6,214 nt of DNA from Bacteroidales bacterium (lineage in GTDB: Bacteria; Bacteroidota; Bacteroidia; Bacteroidales; 4484-276): NCBI GenBank assembly GCA_018400545.1, contig JAGYLT010000141.1, forward strand, positions 1-6,214, read 5' to 3'. Below, piece after piece: positions 1 to 6,214 of this stretch. The notes under the pieces are model-generated. The model ran no database searches. It saw nothing but the letters and a program-made list of their open reading frames with translations, and was not told the DNA's origin. Position 1 is the first letter of the stretch, and each line of letters opens with the position of its first letter. Position numbers and translations under genes: made by a program.

Positions 1-831
1 AATGCATTGATTAATAAAGTTAATGACTTAGATTCAAAATTCAGATTGTTGGGAAATATTGGTGCGATATACGATGCTCAGGGAAAATTTGATAAGGCAT
101 TACAATACTACTATAAGTCATTGAACTGGGTGGATAGTTTACATCAATGGGCAGCAAAGGCGGCAATGCTAAAAAACATAGGTGGGGTTTACCTCCAAAC
201 CGGTGAAAATATGAAGGCACTGGATGTGCTTTTTGAGTCGTATTATTTACGGGATTCATTAAATCTTAGAAATGAAAAGGCATCAACATTACTGCTTATT
301 GGTAAAGCATATGAATTTGAGGGGAATTACCAACGCGCTAATGAAATGTATATTCAGGGGCTGAAAATTCTTCAGGAGTTCAATAATATGCGGCAGGTGG
401 CGCATGCACTTACCTATATCGGCAAGAACCTGCATTTGCAGGAAGAGTATGAAAATGCACTTTCATACTATCGTACAAGTCTTGAAGTTGCCAAAGATCA
501 TGGTTTAAAGCTTGAGATTTCTGAAAATTATAAACATTTGGTGCTCCTTTACGGAGAGATGAACGTTGAAGATTCAGTTTTTAAGTATATCGATCTGTTT
601 GCTGATGTTAAGGCAGAAATGAAAGTGGATTTTGAAGAGCCCGAAATTATTCATCAGTCCCAGAAAACAATGCTCGCTGAGCAAGCGGAAAGTGAGATTG
701 ATAACGATGCTAAAAAACTGATCATTGTAAACTGGTTGGTGATATCAATTATTATTTTAGGCCTGGTTGTATTTATCTTTTTGTTGCTTTCGTTCAATAT
801 GCAATTAAAACACAAGAAAAACAGAAACTGA
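1..831 (+). CDS. TPR-repeat protein with C-terminal membrane helix (5' end outside window)
   Basis: The frame is open from the first base, so this is the 3' part of a longer gene; the TTG at position 7 is probably internal. Counting from the first full codon (276 residues), TPR-like helical pairs recur every ~40 residues at about 15-46, 55-86, 95-126 and 135-166, with a degenerate one near 173-206. The repeats show the usual small and aromatic positions (GNIGAIYDAQGKFDKAL, IGGVYLQTGENMKAL, YIGKNLHLQEEYENAL). A charged linker leads to one strong transmembrane helix at about 240-264, followed by a short basic tail. TPR arrays bind proteins or peptides. In Bacteroidota such arrays before a membrane helix often precede a histidine kinase or LuxR-type HTH output domain, but here the protein stops about 12 residues after the helix. 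The array is probably periplasmic, which is an inference from family architecture and the basic tail. The specific function is unknown. Confidence 0.85.
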   Translation, partial: NALINKVNDLDSKFRLLGNIGAIYDAQGKFDKALQYYYKSLNWVDSLHQWAAKAAMLKNIGGVYLQTGENMKALDVLFESYYLRDSLNLRNEKASTLLLIGKAYEFEGNYQRANEMYIQGLKILQEFNNMRQVAHALTYIGKNLHLQEEYENALSYYRTSLEVAKDHGLKLEISENYKHLVLLYGEMNVEDSVFKYIDLFADVKAEMKVDFEEPEIIHQSQKTMLAEQAESEIDNDAKKLIIVNWLVISIIILGLVVFIFLLLSFNMQLKHKKNRN

Positions 832-842
832 GTCGGAAGTTA

Positions 843-3308
843 CTAAAAGTCAACATCCATATCCATTCCACCATCTCCATTACCATTTCTTTCTATTTCG
901 CGCTTGTAGTTGTTTATCATCCAACTTAGTGAAAGGCTAAAGATGGGAGCTTCACGATCGAAATAATCGTATGTGTAGAATGACTCACCAACAGATGTAA
1001 ATTCGTATTTAGCTGTGCCAAAAATATCTCTTACTGATGCAGTTAAACTCAGATGATTGTTAAAGAAACTCTTTTTGATTGCGGCGTTGGTCATAAGAAA
1101 TCCTTCCCGTTCACCTTGTGCTCTAACGGTTGGACCGCTGTAATATCCACTAAACTGAACCCTGAAATCCTTTGGAAGTTTAAATATTGCATTGAGCCTG
1201 CTGTTCCAGTTCAAACTTTCCGTATCAATATCTTCATCGGCGATTGAACCGTCAATTCTGTAGTGATAGAGGTTACCCGATATTGTTAGGTTGAGCCATT
1301 CGGTTGGGTCTGTTCTGATCATCAATTCTGAACCCAGTGCATAATCATTATTCAGGTTTTCATAAGTGTGCAGGAACGAGCCATCCTCCTGCAATGTTCT
1401 GATTCGGGTAATTTTATTGTTGGTTACACGGTAGTAACCTTCGAGCGTAAACATCGATTCCCAGATTCTTTTCGTATAGGAAATTTCGTAAGAATCTATG
1501 TATTCAGGCTCAAGGTTTGGGTTGCCCTGGCGGTAATTAAATTGGTCTATATAGGTAATAAAAGGATCAAGATACCACCCCCGCGGCCGGTCAATCCGGC
1601 GCGAATAACTTGCCATCATCTGGTCTTTGTTGTCAAATGACTTCGAAAGATGTAACGTAGGAAAATAATCCCATCGGTCAATAAGTGAAGGTTCATCGGC
1701 TTTTTTGTTTTTAATTTCCCTGTAGGTGTACTCTCCACGTAACCCAATCTGATAACCAAATGATCTCCATGTATTCGAATAAATGCTGTAAAGAGAATAA
1801 ATGTCGCGCTTGAAATCCATGTCATTTGAGAAAAGGGTGTCTTCAACCCATTCAATATCGGTATAACTCCAGTCGTTGAATGTATAAATCTCTGTCTCTT
1901 CTTCTATCCTTGCCTGGGCTCCCGCTTCAAATTTTCCTTCTTCGCCAATGGGTTTTGTATAGTCAATCTTAAAGCGGAATTCTTCATCTGCATCAATTTC
2001 GGTAGTACGGATATAATAGGGTTCATCATCCAGCTTATTCCAGCCGGCATCAGTCAGATATTCCCTTTGTTCGTCAAAATCATCACCATCTCTGGTTGAG
2101 TAAAATGCCATTCCTTCAATCTGATGGCCAAGGTCATCAAATTTATGCTGAAAATCCAGAGTTAGGTTATTATAATTGCCCGAGCGGTTCATTTCAGATT
2201 CAGAGTAGGTATATTCGGTTATGGAAACAGGATTTGTAAATTCTTCGAGAAATGAAGTCCGTCCACCATTAAATTCATAGTATCCGGTCCGGCCCTGAAG
2301 GCCAATAATTGTTCTGTCGGAGAGTGAATAATCAAAACCTCCTCTTATGCCATATCCAACACGGCCTCTGTTGCGATCTCCAAAGCTGTTTCTAAGATAG
2401 GTTGTGTCATCGCCGTAAGTCTCGTTTCTTGATTCCCTGCTTCCGTTTCTGTTTCTGTCGTTGTAATCGGCACCCACGAAAAAATTAAACTTGTTGTACC
2501 TGTAATTCAGAATGAAATCTGTACGAATTGAATTATCGGATGCAACCGATGCATTTACCACACCATTAAACCCCTTTTCGATTTTTTCTTTCAAAACAAC
2601 ATTGATAATTCCCGCAACACCATCAGGATCATATTTTGCCGAAGGATTGGTGATGATTTCAATGGTTTCGATATTGCTGGCAGGAATTTGCTGCAATGCA
2701 TCAGAACCTTCGAGCACGCTTGGACGGCCATCAATCAAAACTGTAAATGATGAACTTCCCCTCAAACTAACATTTCCATCAATGTCAACCTGCACCGATG
2801 GCGTATTTTCCAGCGCAGTTATTGCCGATCCGCCTTCAGCCATAATATCCTGGCTTACATTGATTACCTTTTTATCGATCTGGTATTCGATCAGTTCTTT
2901 GTCGGCAACGATTTCAACAGCTTCCAAATCCTCAGTTGCTGAATGAAGTTCTATTAAACCAACATCTACCGAGGTTTGCTTTGGATTAATTTTAATGTTG
3001 TGAATCGTATCGCGTTTGAATCCCATAAAATTAGCAACCAGATAATATTGCCCGAAACGCACATTTTCCAGAAAAAATTCACCATCCATATTGGTTACTG
3101 TTCCTGTAACCATCGATGAATCGCGCATGCTGAAAACGGCTACATTGGCATAGCCCATAGGGTTTCTTGTAATGTATTCCTGAATTTGGCCCGTAATCGT
3201 GCCGATGGCTGGCATGTTGGGTGCATCACCACGACCTCCTACCTGCCGCTGTGCCAGGGAATAAATTGCTATCAGTAAGAGGGTTAAAGTAAGTCCAAAG
3301 TATCTCAT
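843..3308 (-). CDS. TonB-dependent receptor-like outer-membrane beta-barrel protein
   Basis: This complete 821-residue protein starts at an ATG followed by a signal peptide (hydrophobic run ~4-18, probable cleavage near Ala19-Gln20). Residues ~37-120 form a carboxypeptidase-regulatory-like beta-sandwich (GTITGQI, ANVAVF, FFLENVRFGQYYLVA). Residues ~125-240 are a TonB plug-like domain with ALENTPSVQVD, VSLRGSSSFTVLIDGRPS and the NPSAKYDPDGVAGIINVVLK signature. The remainder is a barrel of the OMP_b-brl_3 type, including RRIDRP (570-575) and GNPNLEPEY (595-603). The last clear strand is IFSLSLSWMI (789-798), followed by a polar Gly/Asp/Met-rich tail ending in Phe. Such proteins sit in the outer membrane and usually import or bind bulky ligands with TonB energy. 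This subfamily is less well defined than the SusC type, no susD partner is adjacent, and the substrate cannot be inferred. The gene stands alone, converging on the TPR gene and diverging from the transporter operon. Confidence 0.93.
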   Translation of the reverse strand: MRYFGLTLTLLLIAIYSLAQRQVGGRGDAPNMPAIGTITGQIQEYITRNPMGYANVAVFSMRDSSMVTGTVTNMDGEFFLENVRFGQYYLVANFMGFKRDTIHNIKINPKQTSVDVGLIELHSATEDLEAVEIVADKELIEYQIDKKVINVSQDIMAEGGSAITALENTPSVQVDIDGNVSLRGSSSFTVLIDGRPSVLEGSDALQQIPASNIETIEIITNPSAKYDPDGVAGIINVVLKEKIEKGFNGVVNASVASDNSIRTDFILNYRYNKFNFFVGADYNDRNRNGSRESRNETYGDDTTYLRNSFGDRNRGRVGYGIRGGFDYSLSDRTIIGLQGRTGYYEFNGGRTSFLEEFTNPVSITEYTYSESEMNRSGNYNNLTLDFQHKFDDLGHQIEGMAFYSTRDGDDFDEQREYLTDAGWNKLDDEPYYIRTTEIDADEEFRFKIDYTKPIGEEGKFEAGAQARIEEETEIYTFNDWSYTDIEWVEDTLFSNDMDFKRDIYSLYSIYSNTWRSFGYQIGLRGEYTYREIKNKKADEPSLIDRWDYFPTLHLSKSFDNKDQMMASYSRRIDRPRGWYLDPFITYIDQFNYRQGNPNLEPEYIDSYEISYTKRIWESMFTLEGYYRVTNNKITRIRTLQEDGSFLHTYENLNNDYALGSELMIRTDPTEWLNLTISGNLYHYRIDGSIADEDIDTESLNWNSRLNAIFKLPKDFRVQFSGYYSGPTVRAQGEREGFLMTNAAIKKSFFNNHLSLTASVRDIFGTAKYEFTSVGESFYTYDYFDREAPIFSLSLSWMINNYKREIERNGNGDGGMDMDVDF

Positions 3309-3328
3309 AGTTCGATTTTCTATTCATG

Positions 3329-3433
3329 GAAGTAACAAAACGAAGCTCAATAGGTTTCTGTGTTTTAGATTTTTTAGACATGGAAAACTGCTCGTTTATT
3401 CCTTAACCGAACGGAAAATGTTAGTGTTACTTC
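3329..3433. repeat. Widely spaced 9-bp inverted repeat arms
   Basis: GAAGTAACA at 3329-3337 is the exact reverse complement of TGTTACTTC at 3425-3433, with 87 bases between the arms. The left arm touches the weak candidate -7 element of the receptor gene. Two copies of one regulator site would give this pattern, but a 9-bp match within some 235 bases can also arise by chance. Confidence 0.25.
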
Positions 3434-3456
3434 TGATGTTAGTTTTTGTAAAGTTA

Positions 3457-3478
3457 GAGATTATCCTCTCTTAATCTC
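3457..3478. repeat. Perfect 7-bp inverted repeat, possible operator
   Basis: GAGATTA (3457-3463) is followed after eight bases (TCCTCTCT) by its exact reverse complement TAATCTC (3472-3478). It ends about 40 bases upstream of the -7 element of the transporter operon, a position where an activator or repressor dimer could bind. It is not followed by a T-run and lies between divergent starts, so it is not a terminator. A chance origin in AT-rich DNA remains possible. Confidence 0.35.
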
Positions 3479-3517
3479 ATATTGAGCTTTAAATCCGCAT
3501 CTAAAAAACAAAATTTA

Positions 3518-3525
3518 TACATTTG
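3518..3525 (+). promoter_or_regulatory. Bacteroidota -7 promoter element (TACATTTG)
   Basis: TACATTTG matches the Bacteroidota primary sigma-factor consensus TAnnTTTG exactly. It lies 18 bases before the ATG at 3544, so transcription should begin near 3529-3533 and leave a leader of only about 11-15 bases. No convincing TTTG appears at the expected -33 distance; TTTA at 3488-3491 is the nearest weak match. The element contains the TTG at 3523, which argues against that codon being the translation start. Confidence 0.55.
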
Positions 3526-3543
3526 CCAGCAGACTGTTTTATC

Positions 3544-4803
3544 ATGAAATTAGCACGATTCATAAGGATGCTGGGACCCGGTTTACTGTTTGCCGGGGCT
3601 GCTGTTGGTGTTTCTCATCTTGTACAGAGCACGCGGGCTGGTGCAAGTTATGGCTTTGAACTGGTTTGGGTGTTGATCATCGCCAATGTCTTGAAATATC
3701 CTTTCATGGAGTTTGCCCCACGGTATGCAAATGCCACCGGAAATTCGCTCATTCACGGTTATGCGAAAATCGGAAAGTGGGCACTGATTCTCTATGTGAT
3801 CCTTACCTTTTCTACGATGTTCGCCATTCAGGCTGCAATTACCATTGTAACGGCCGGATTGCTTGCCAATGTTTTCAATATTCAGCTACCCATGCCATTG
3901 CTGACGGCTTTGGTTTTGGGAATTGCTATGCTGGTGCTGGGCCTTGGGCATTACAACACCCTGGATAAAATTATTAAGTGGGTCATCATCCTCCTGGCAT
4001 TGTCAACCGTTATTGCAGTACTTTATGCTTTTGGTTCCGGTTTTTTCGACTCTGCTGCGCTATCCGGAAACTTTGATTGGACCAAGCATATTGATATTTT
4101 ATTCCTGATTGCGTTTGTAGGATGGATGCCGGCGCCGCTGGACGTATCGGTGTGGCATTCGCTCTGGTCTGTAGCAAAAGAAGATCAACTGGGTAAGCGG
4201 CCTTCCATGAAACAGGCCTTGCTGGATTACAATATTGGCTACATTGGTGCAGGAATCCTGGCACTTGGGTTTCTATCTCTGGGAGCGCTGGTGATGTTTG
4301 GGTCAGGCGAAACTTTATCTCCAAAGGGAACTGTTTTCGCCGGACAACTGATCAGCATGTACACCGGCAGCATTGGACAATGGGCCTATCCCGTTATTGC
4401 CATTGCTGCATTAACCACCATGATCAGTACCACAATAACCTGTTTGGATGCATATCCTCGGGTGCTACGCCAATCTTCAGTTTTACTGGTTCCCGAATTG
4501 AAAGATATGGATAAATACCATCAGAAGCTATACTGGTTTTGGATTATTGTTGTGGTTGGCGGAACTTTGCTTTTACTGGGATACCTCTCCGGAACGATGG
4601 GCTTTATGGTGGATCTGGCCACCACAATTTCTTTTGTAACAGCACCTGTTTTGGCCATTTTAAATTTCAGGGTGATTTCCGATAAACATCTTCCGGATTT
4701 CGCCAAACCGGCCAAATGGCTTAGGGCCTATGCCTGGATCGGGATTGTTTTTCTTTCGGTGTTCAGCCTGTTTTATATCATTTGGGAATTTTTGATCAAT
4801 TAA
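3544..4803 (+). CDS. Nramp-superfamily membrane transporter, non-canonical metal site
   Basis: The 419-residue protein starts at ATG 3544; an in-frame TTG at 3523 would add seven residues but lies inside the promoter element. Eleven hydrophobic segments are visible (about 10-30, 38-58, 79-110, 118-136, 143-163, 183-205, 230-252, 280-300, 329-349, 354-374, 393-415), matching the 11-helix LeuT-like Nramp fold. The first helix begins with the typical GPGLLFAGA and is followed by [18 protein letters not shown], an arrangement shared with MntH/Nramp proteins. The family moves divalent metals with protons across the inner membrane. However, where canonical members have DPGN in helix 1, this protein has GVSH (22-25), and where helix 6 has MPH it has MPAP (195-198). 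The Asp and Asn metal ligands are therefore absent, while a Met is retained. I recall similar Bacteroidota proteins annotated simply as Nramp family transporters. The fold assignment is firm; the substrate is unknown. The gene heads a probable three-gene operon. Confidence 0.88.
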   Translation: MKLARFIRMLGPGLLFAGAAVGVSHLVQSTRAGASYGFELVWVLIIANVLKYPFMEFAPRYANATGNSLIHGYAKIGKWALILYVILTFSTMFAIQAAITIVTAGLLANVFNIQLPMPLLTALVLGIAMLVLGLGHYNTLDKIIKWVIILLALSTVIAVLYAFGSGFFDSAALSGNFDWTKHIDILFLIAFVGWMPAPLDVSVWHSLWSVAKEDQLGKRPSMKQALLDYNIGYIGAGILALGFLSLGALVMFGSGETLSPKGTVFAGQLISMYTGSIGQWAYPVIAIAALTTMISTTITCLDAYPRVLRQSSVLLVPELKDMDKYHQKLYWFWIIVVVGGTLLLLGYLSGTMGFMVDLATTISFVTAPVLAILNFRVISDKHLPDFAKPAKWLRAYAWIGIVFLSVFSLFYIIWEFLIN

Positions 4804-4814
4804 AAATTACGACG

Positions 4815-5321
4815 ATGTATGATCGGATAAAACTGATAAAAGGAGATATTACCATACTTGAAGTTGAAGCAATCGTAAATGCAGCAAACCGCACTTTGCG
4901 TGGTGGTGGAGGCGTTGACGGAGCCATCCACAGGGCTGCCGGCTCTGCATTGCTTGCCGAATGCATCTCCCTGAATGGCTGTGAAACCGGTCAGGCTAAA
5001 GCCACGAAAGGCTACAAGCTTCCTTCAAAATATGTCATTCACACTGTTGGCCCGGTATGGCGCGGTGGTGGAAATCAGGAACCACAGCTACTTGCATCCT
5101 GTTACCACGAAAGTCTGAAACTTGCTTTGGAAAATAATTGCCATTCCATCGCTTTTCCAAATATCAGTACAGGTGTTTATGGATTTCCAAAAGAGAAAGC
5201 TGCGGGAATTGCCATTGAATCGGTGAAAAAATTTCTGGCAAAAAATAACCTGCCGGCTGAGGTGAATTTTTGCTGTTTTGATGATGAAAACTATAACATC
5301 TACAAGTACTTACTACATTAG
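4815..5321 (+). CDS. MacroD/YmdB-type macrodomain protein (probable ADP-ribosyl hydrolase)
   Basis: The 168-residue protein is a single stand-alone macrodomain of normal length. It begins at ATG 4815, 11 bases after the transporter stop; an upstream in-frame TTG at 4782 would overlap the transporter and add 11 residues not typical of the family. All ADP-ribose-binding signatures of the MacroD/YmdB group are present: GDIT (10-13) with the adenine-contacting Asp11, NAAN (22-25), the glycine-rich loop [14 protein letters not shown] (30-43), YVIHTVGP (73-80) and the second phosphate loop STGVYGFP (118-125). Family members remove mono-ADP-ribose from acidic side chains and hydrolyse O-acetyl-ADP-ribose, the product of sirtuin deacetylases; YmdB has also been linked to RNase III control in E. 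coli. There is no signal peptide, so the protein should be cytoplasmic. Placement between a transporter and an outer-membrane protein suggests co-transcription but does not reveal a target. Confidence 0.95.
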   Translation: MYDRIKLIKGDITILEVEAIVNAANRTLRGGGGVDGAIHRAAGSALLAECISLNGCETGQAKATKGYKLPSKYVIHTVGPVWRGGGNQEPQLLASCYHESLKLALENNCHSIAFPNISTGVYGFPKEKAAGIAIESVKKFLAKNNLPAEVNFCCFDDENYNIYKYLLH

Positions 5322-5345
5322 ACTACTCCAAAACAAAAACTAAAC

Positions 5346-6214
5346 TTGAAGAAGAAATTATTTTTTATGATGGCTGCCTGGCTCATCTTATTTGCATCTG
5401 ATCGGGCTATTGCTCAGGATAGCGGAAAACAGGTTGAGCCCTTCAGAATTTCGGAGCCAGTAAACATTGATGGTATTTTGGATGAACCGGAGTGGGAGAA
5501 AGCACAACCTGCTACCAACTTTTTTCAGTACGATCCCTACAATGGGCCACCTGCCACTAACGAAACCGAAGTGCGTATTCTTTACGATAATGTGGCCATT
5601 TATATCGGTGCAATGATGTTCGATTCTGCACCTGACAGTATTCTAACAGAACTCGGTTTTCGCGATGCTGATGATCTGAATACGGATTACATTACATTTG
5701 TGTTAAGCCCTTTTAACGATGACCTGAATGCTTTTGAGTTTGGGGTGTCGGCTTCGGGTGTACAGTACGATGCCAAGATTTACAATGATGATGACGATGA
5801 AGAGTGGGATGCTGTTTGGCAAAGCAAAGTTCAGATACTAGAAAATGGCTGGTCGGCTGAATTGATGATTCCGTATTCGGCCATCCGCTTTCCTGAAAAG
5901 GAGCTCCAAACCTGGGGCTTCAATGTGGAACGCAGCATCCGTCGGAAACGCGAAATCGACACCTGGTCGTTCATCGACAAAGAGAAAGAAGGCGAACTTC
6001 GACAGGCCGGCGAAATTATCAACCTACAGGATATCAAACCACCGCTCAGGCTATCGTTCACGCCTTACGTTTCGGGGTACCTGGAAAAGAACGCCGGTGA
6101 AAATGACTGGGGCTATTCGTTCAATTACGGCATGGATCTGAAATACGGCATCAACGAAAGCTTTACACTCGATATGACGCTGATCCCTGATTTTGGTCAG
6201 GTGCAGTCGGATGA
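5346..6214 (+). CDS. Exported CBM9-like/DUF5916 outer-membrane protein (3' end outside window)
   Basis: The frame is open from TTG 5346 to the window edge, giving 289 residues of a protein whose family usually has about 700-850. The TTG start gives a proper signal peptide: MKKK, a hydrophobic core (~6-18) and a probable cut after AIA (21-23). The alternative ATGs at 5367 and 5370 would lose the basic N-region. Residues ~31-228 resemble a CBM9-like beta-sandwich, with IDGILDEPEW (41-50), VRILYDNVAIYIGAMMFD (76-93), DYITFVLSPF (114-123), EWDAVWQSKV (153-162), GWSAELMIPYSAIRF (168-182) and WGFNVERSIRRKRE (190-203). From ~232 the alternating strands and IPDFGQVQSD (280-289) match the opening of the DUF5916 beta-barrel region. 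The protein is probably an outer-membrane barrel with a periplasmic or surface sugar-binding-like domain; its biochemical role is unknown and carbohydrate binding is unproven. It lies 24 bases after the macrodomain gene, so co-transcription is likely. An acidic run (148-153) lies in the N-terminal domain. Confidence 0.88.
   Translation, partial: MKKKLFFMMAAWLILFASDRAIAQDSGKQVEPFRISEPVNIDGILDEPEWEKAQPATNFFQYDPYNGPPATNETEVRILYDNVAIYIGAMMFDSAPDSILTELGFRDADDLNTDYITFVLSPFNDDLNAFEFGVSASGVQYDAKIYNDDDDEEWDAVWQSKVQILENGWSAELMIPYSAIRFPEKELQTWGFNVERSIRRKREIDTWSFIDKEKEGELRQAGEIINLQDIKPPLRLSFTPYVSGYLEKNAGENDWGYSFNYGMDLKYGINESFTLDMTLIPDFGQVQSD

Larger units (their letters stand above)
3309..3543. promoter_or_regulatory. 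Divergent intergenic region between receptor and transporter operon
   Basis: These 235 AT-rich bases separate two divergently transcribed units, so both promoters should lie here. The rightward side has a clear Bacteroidota -7 element at 3518-3525. The leftward side has only a one-mismatch candidate, TCGTTTTG on the minus strand (3336-3343), about 28 bases before the receptor ATG and without a clear -33 element. Two inverted repeats are present: a compact one at 3457-3478 and a widely spaced one with arms at 3329-3337 and 3425-3433. I see no ORF, RNA gene or recognised riboswitch in it. That the promoters lie here follows from gene layout; regulator binding is inference. Confidence 0.6.

Noticed and set aside
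2512..2946. 144-codon plus-strand ORF inside the receptor gene
   Set aside because: It is antisense to the conserved plug domain of the receptor, the translation has no recognisable domain, and no promoter or start context supports it.
3325..3385. Direct repeat CATGGAA at 3325-3331 and 3379-3385
   Set aside because: Seven bases repeated once, without a helical-turn spacing or palindromic form, is likely to be chance.
3666..4324. Three overlapping ORFs (3666-3968, 3923-4108 and minus-strand 4010-4324) inside the transporter gene
   Set aside because: All are other-frame readings of the transmembrane coding sequence, with cysteine- and tryptophan-rich or low-quality translations.
4782..4814. 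Longer macrodomain protein starting at TTG 4782
   Set aside because: It would overlap the transporter's 3' end by 22 bases and add residues not seen in the family; ATG 4815 gives the usual N-terminus.
4801..5346. Possible separate promoters before the macrodomain and DUF5916 genes
   Set aside because: Neither of the short gaps (11 and 24 bases) contains a TAnnTTTG-like element, and the spacing fits co-transcription.
5831..6141. ORFs on both strands within 5831-6141
   Set aside because: They overlap the DUF5916 coding sequence, whose protein matches the family continuously through this stretch.

Overview
The window looks like a stretch of Bacteroidota chromosome. The signs are a TonB-dependent receptor of the carboxypeptidase-regulatory-domain/OMP_b-brl_3 type, a TPR protein with one membrane helix, a CBM9-like/DUF5916 outer-membrane protein, weak or absent Shine-Dalgarno sequences, and a TAnnTTTG-type -7 promoter element. 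The genus cannot be read from the sequence. A marine or environmental member would fit but is only a guess.

Layout: (1) 1-831, plus strand, is the 3' part of a TPR-repeat protein that ends just after a transmembrane helix; its 5' end lies outside the window. (2) 843-3308, minus strand, is a complete 821-residue TonB-dependent receptor-like protein that converges on the TPR gene with only 11 bases between the stop codons. (3) 3309-3543 is a divergent intergenic region with a good -7 element for the rightward genes, a perfect 7-bp inverted repeat and a widely spaced 9-bp inverted repeat. (4) 3544-4803, 4815-5321 and 5346 to the window edge are three closely spaced plus-strand genes (gaps of 11 and 24 bases). 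They encode an Nramp-superfamily transporter, a MacroD/YmdB-type macrodomain protein, and the first 289 residues of an exported CBM9-like/DUF5916 protein. They probably form one operon.

The receptor and the DUF5916 protein act at the outer membrane, the transporter at the inner membrane, and the macrodomain protein in the cytoplasm. No shared pathway can be shown from sequence alone. The most interesting point is the transporter. It has the Nramp fold signature and 11 predicted helices, but the DPGN metal-binding motif of helix 1 is replaced by a GVSH sequence and the MPH of helix 6 by MPAP, so its substrate should not be assumed to be Mn/Fe. No RNA genes, mobile elements or CRISPR arrays were seen, and I do not see a convincing novel multi-gene system here.
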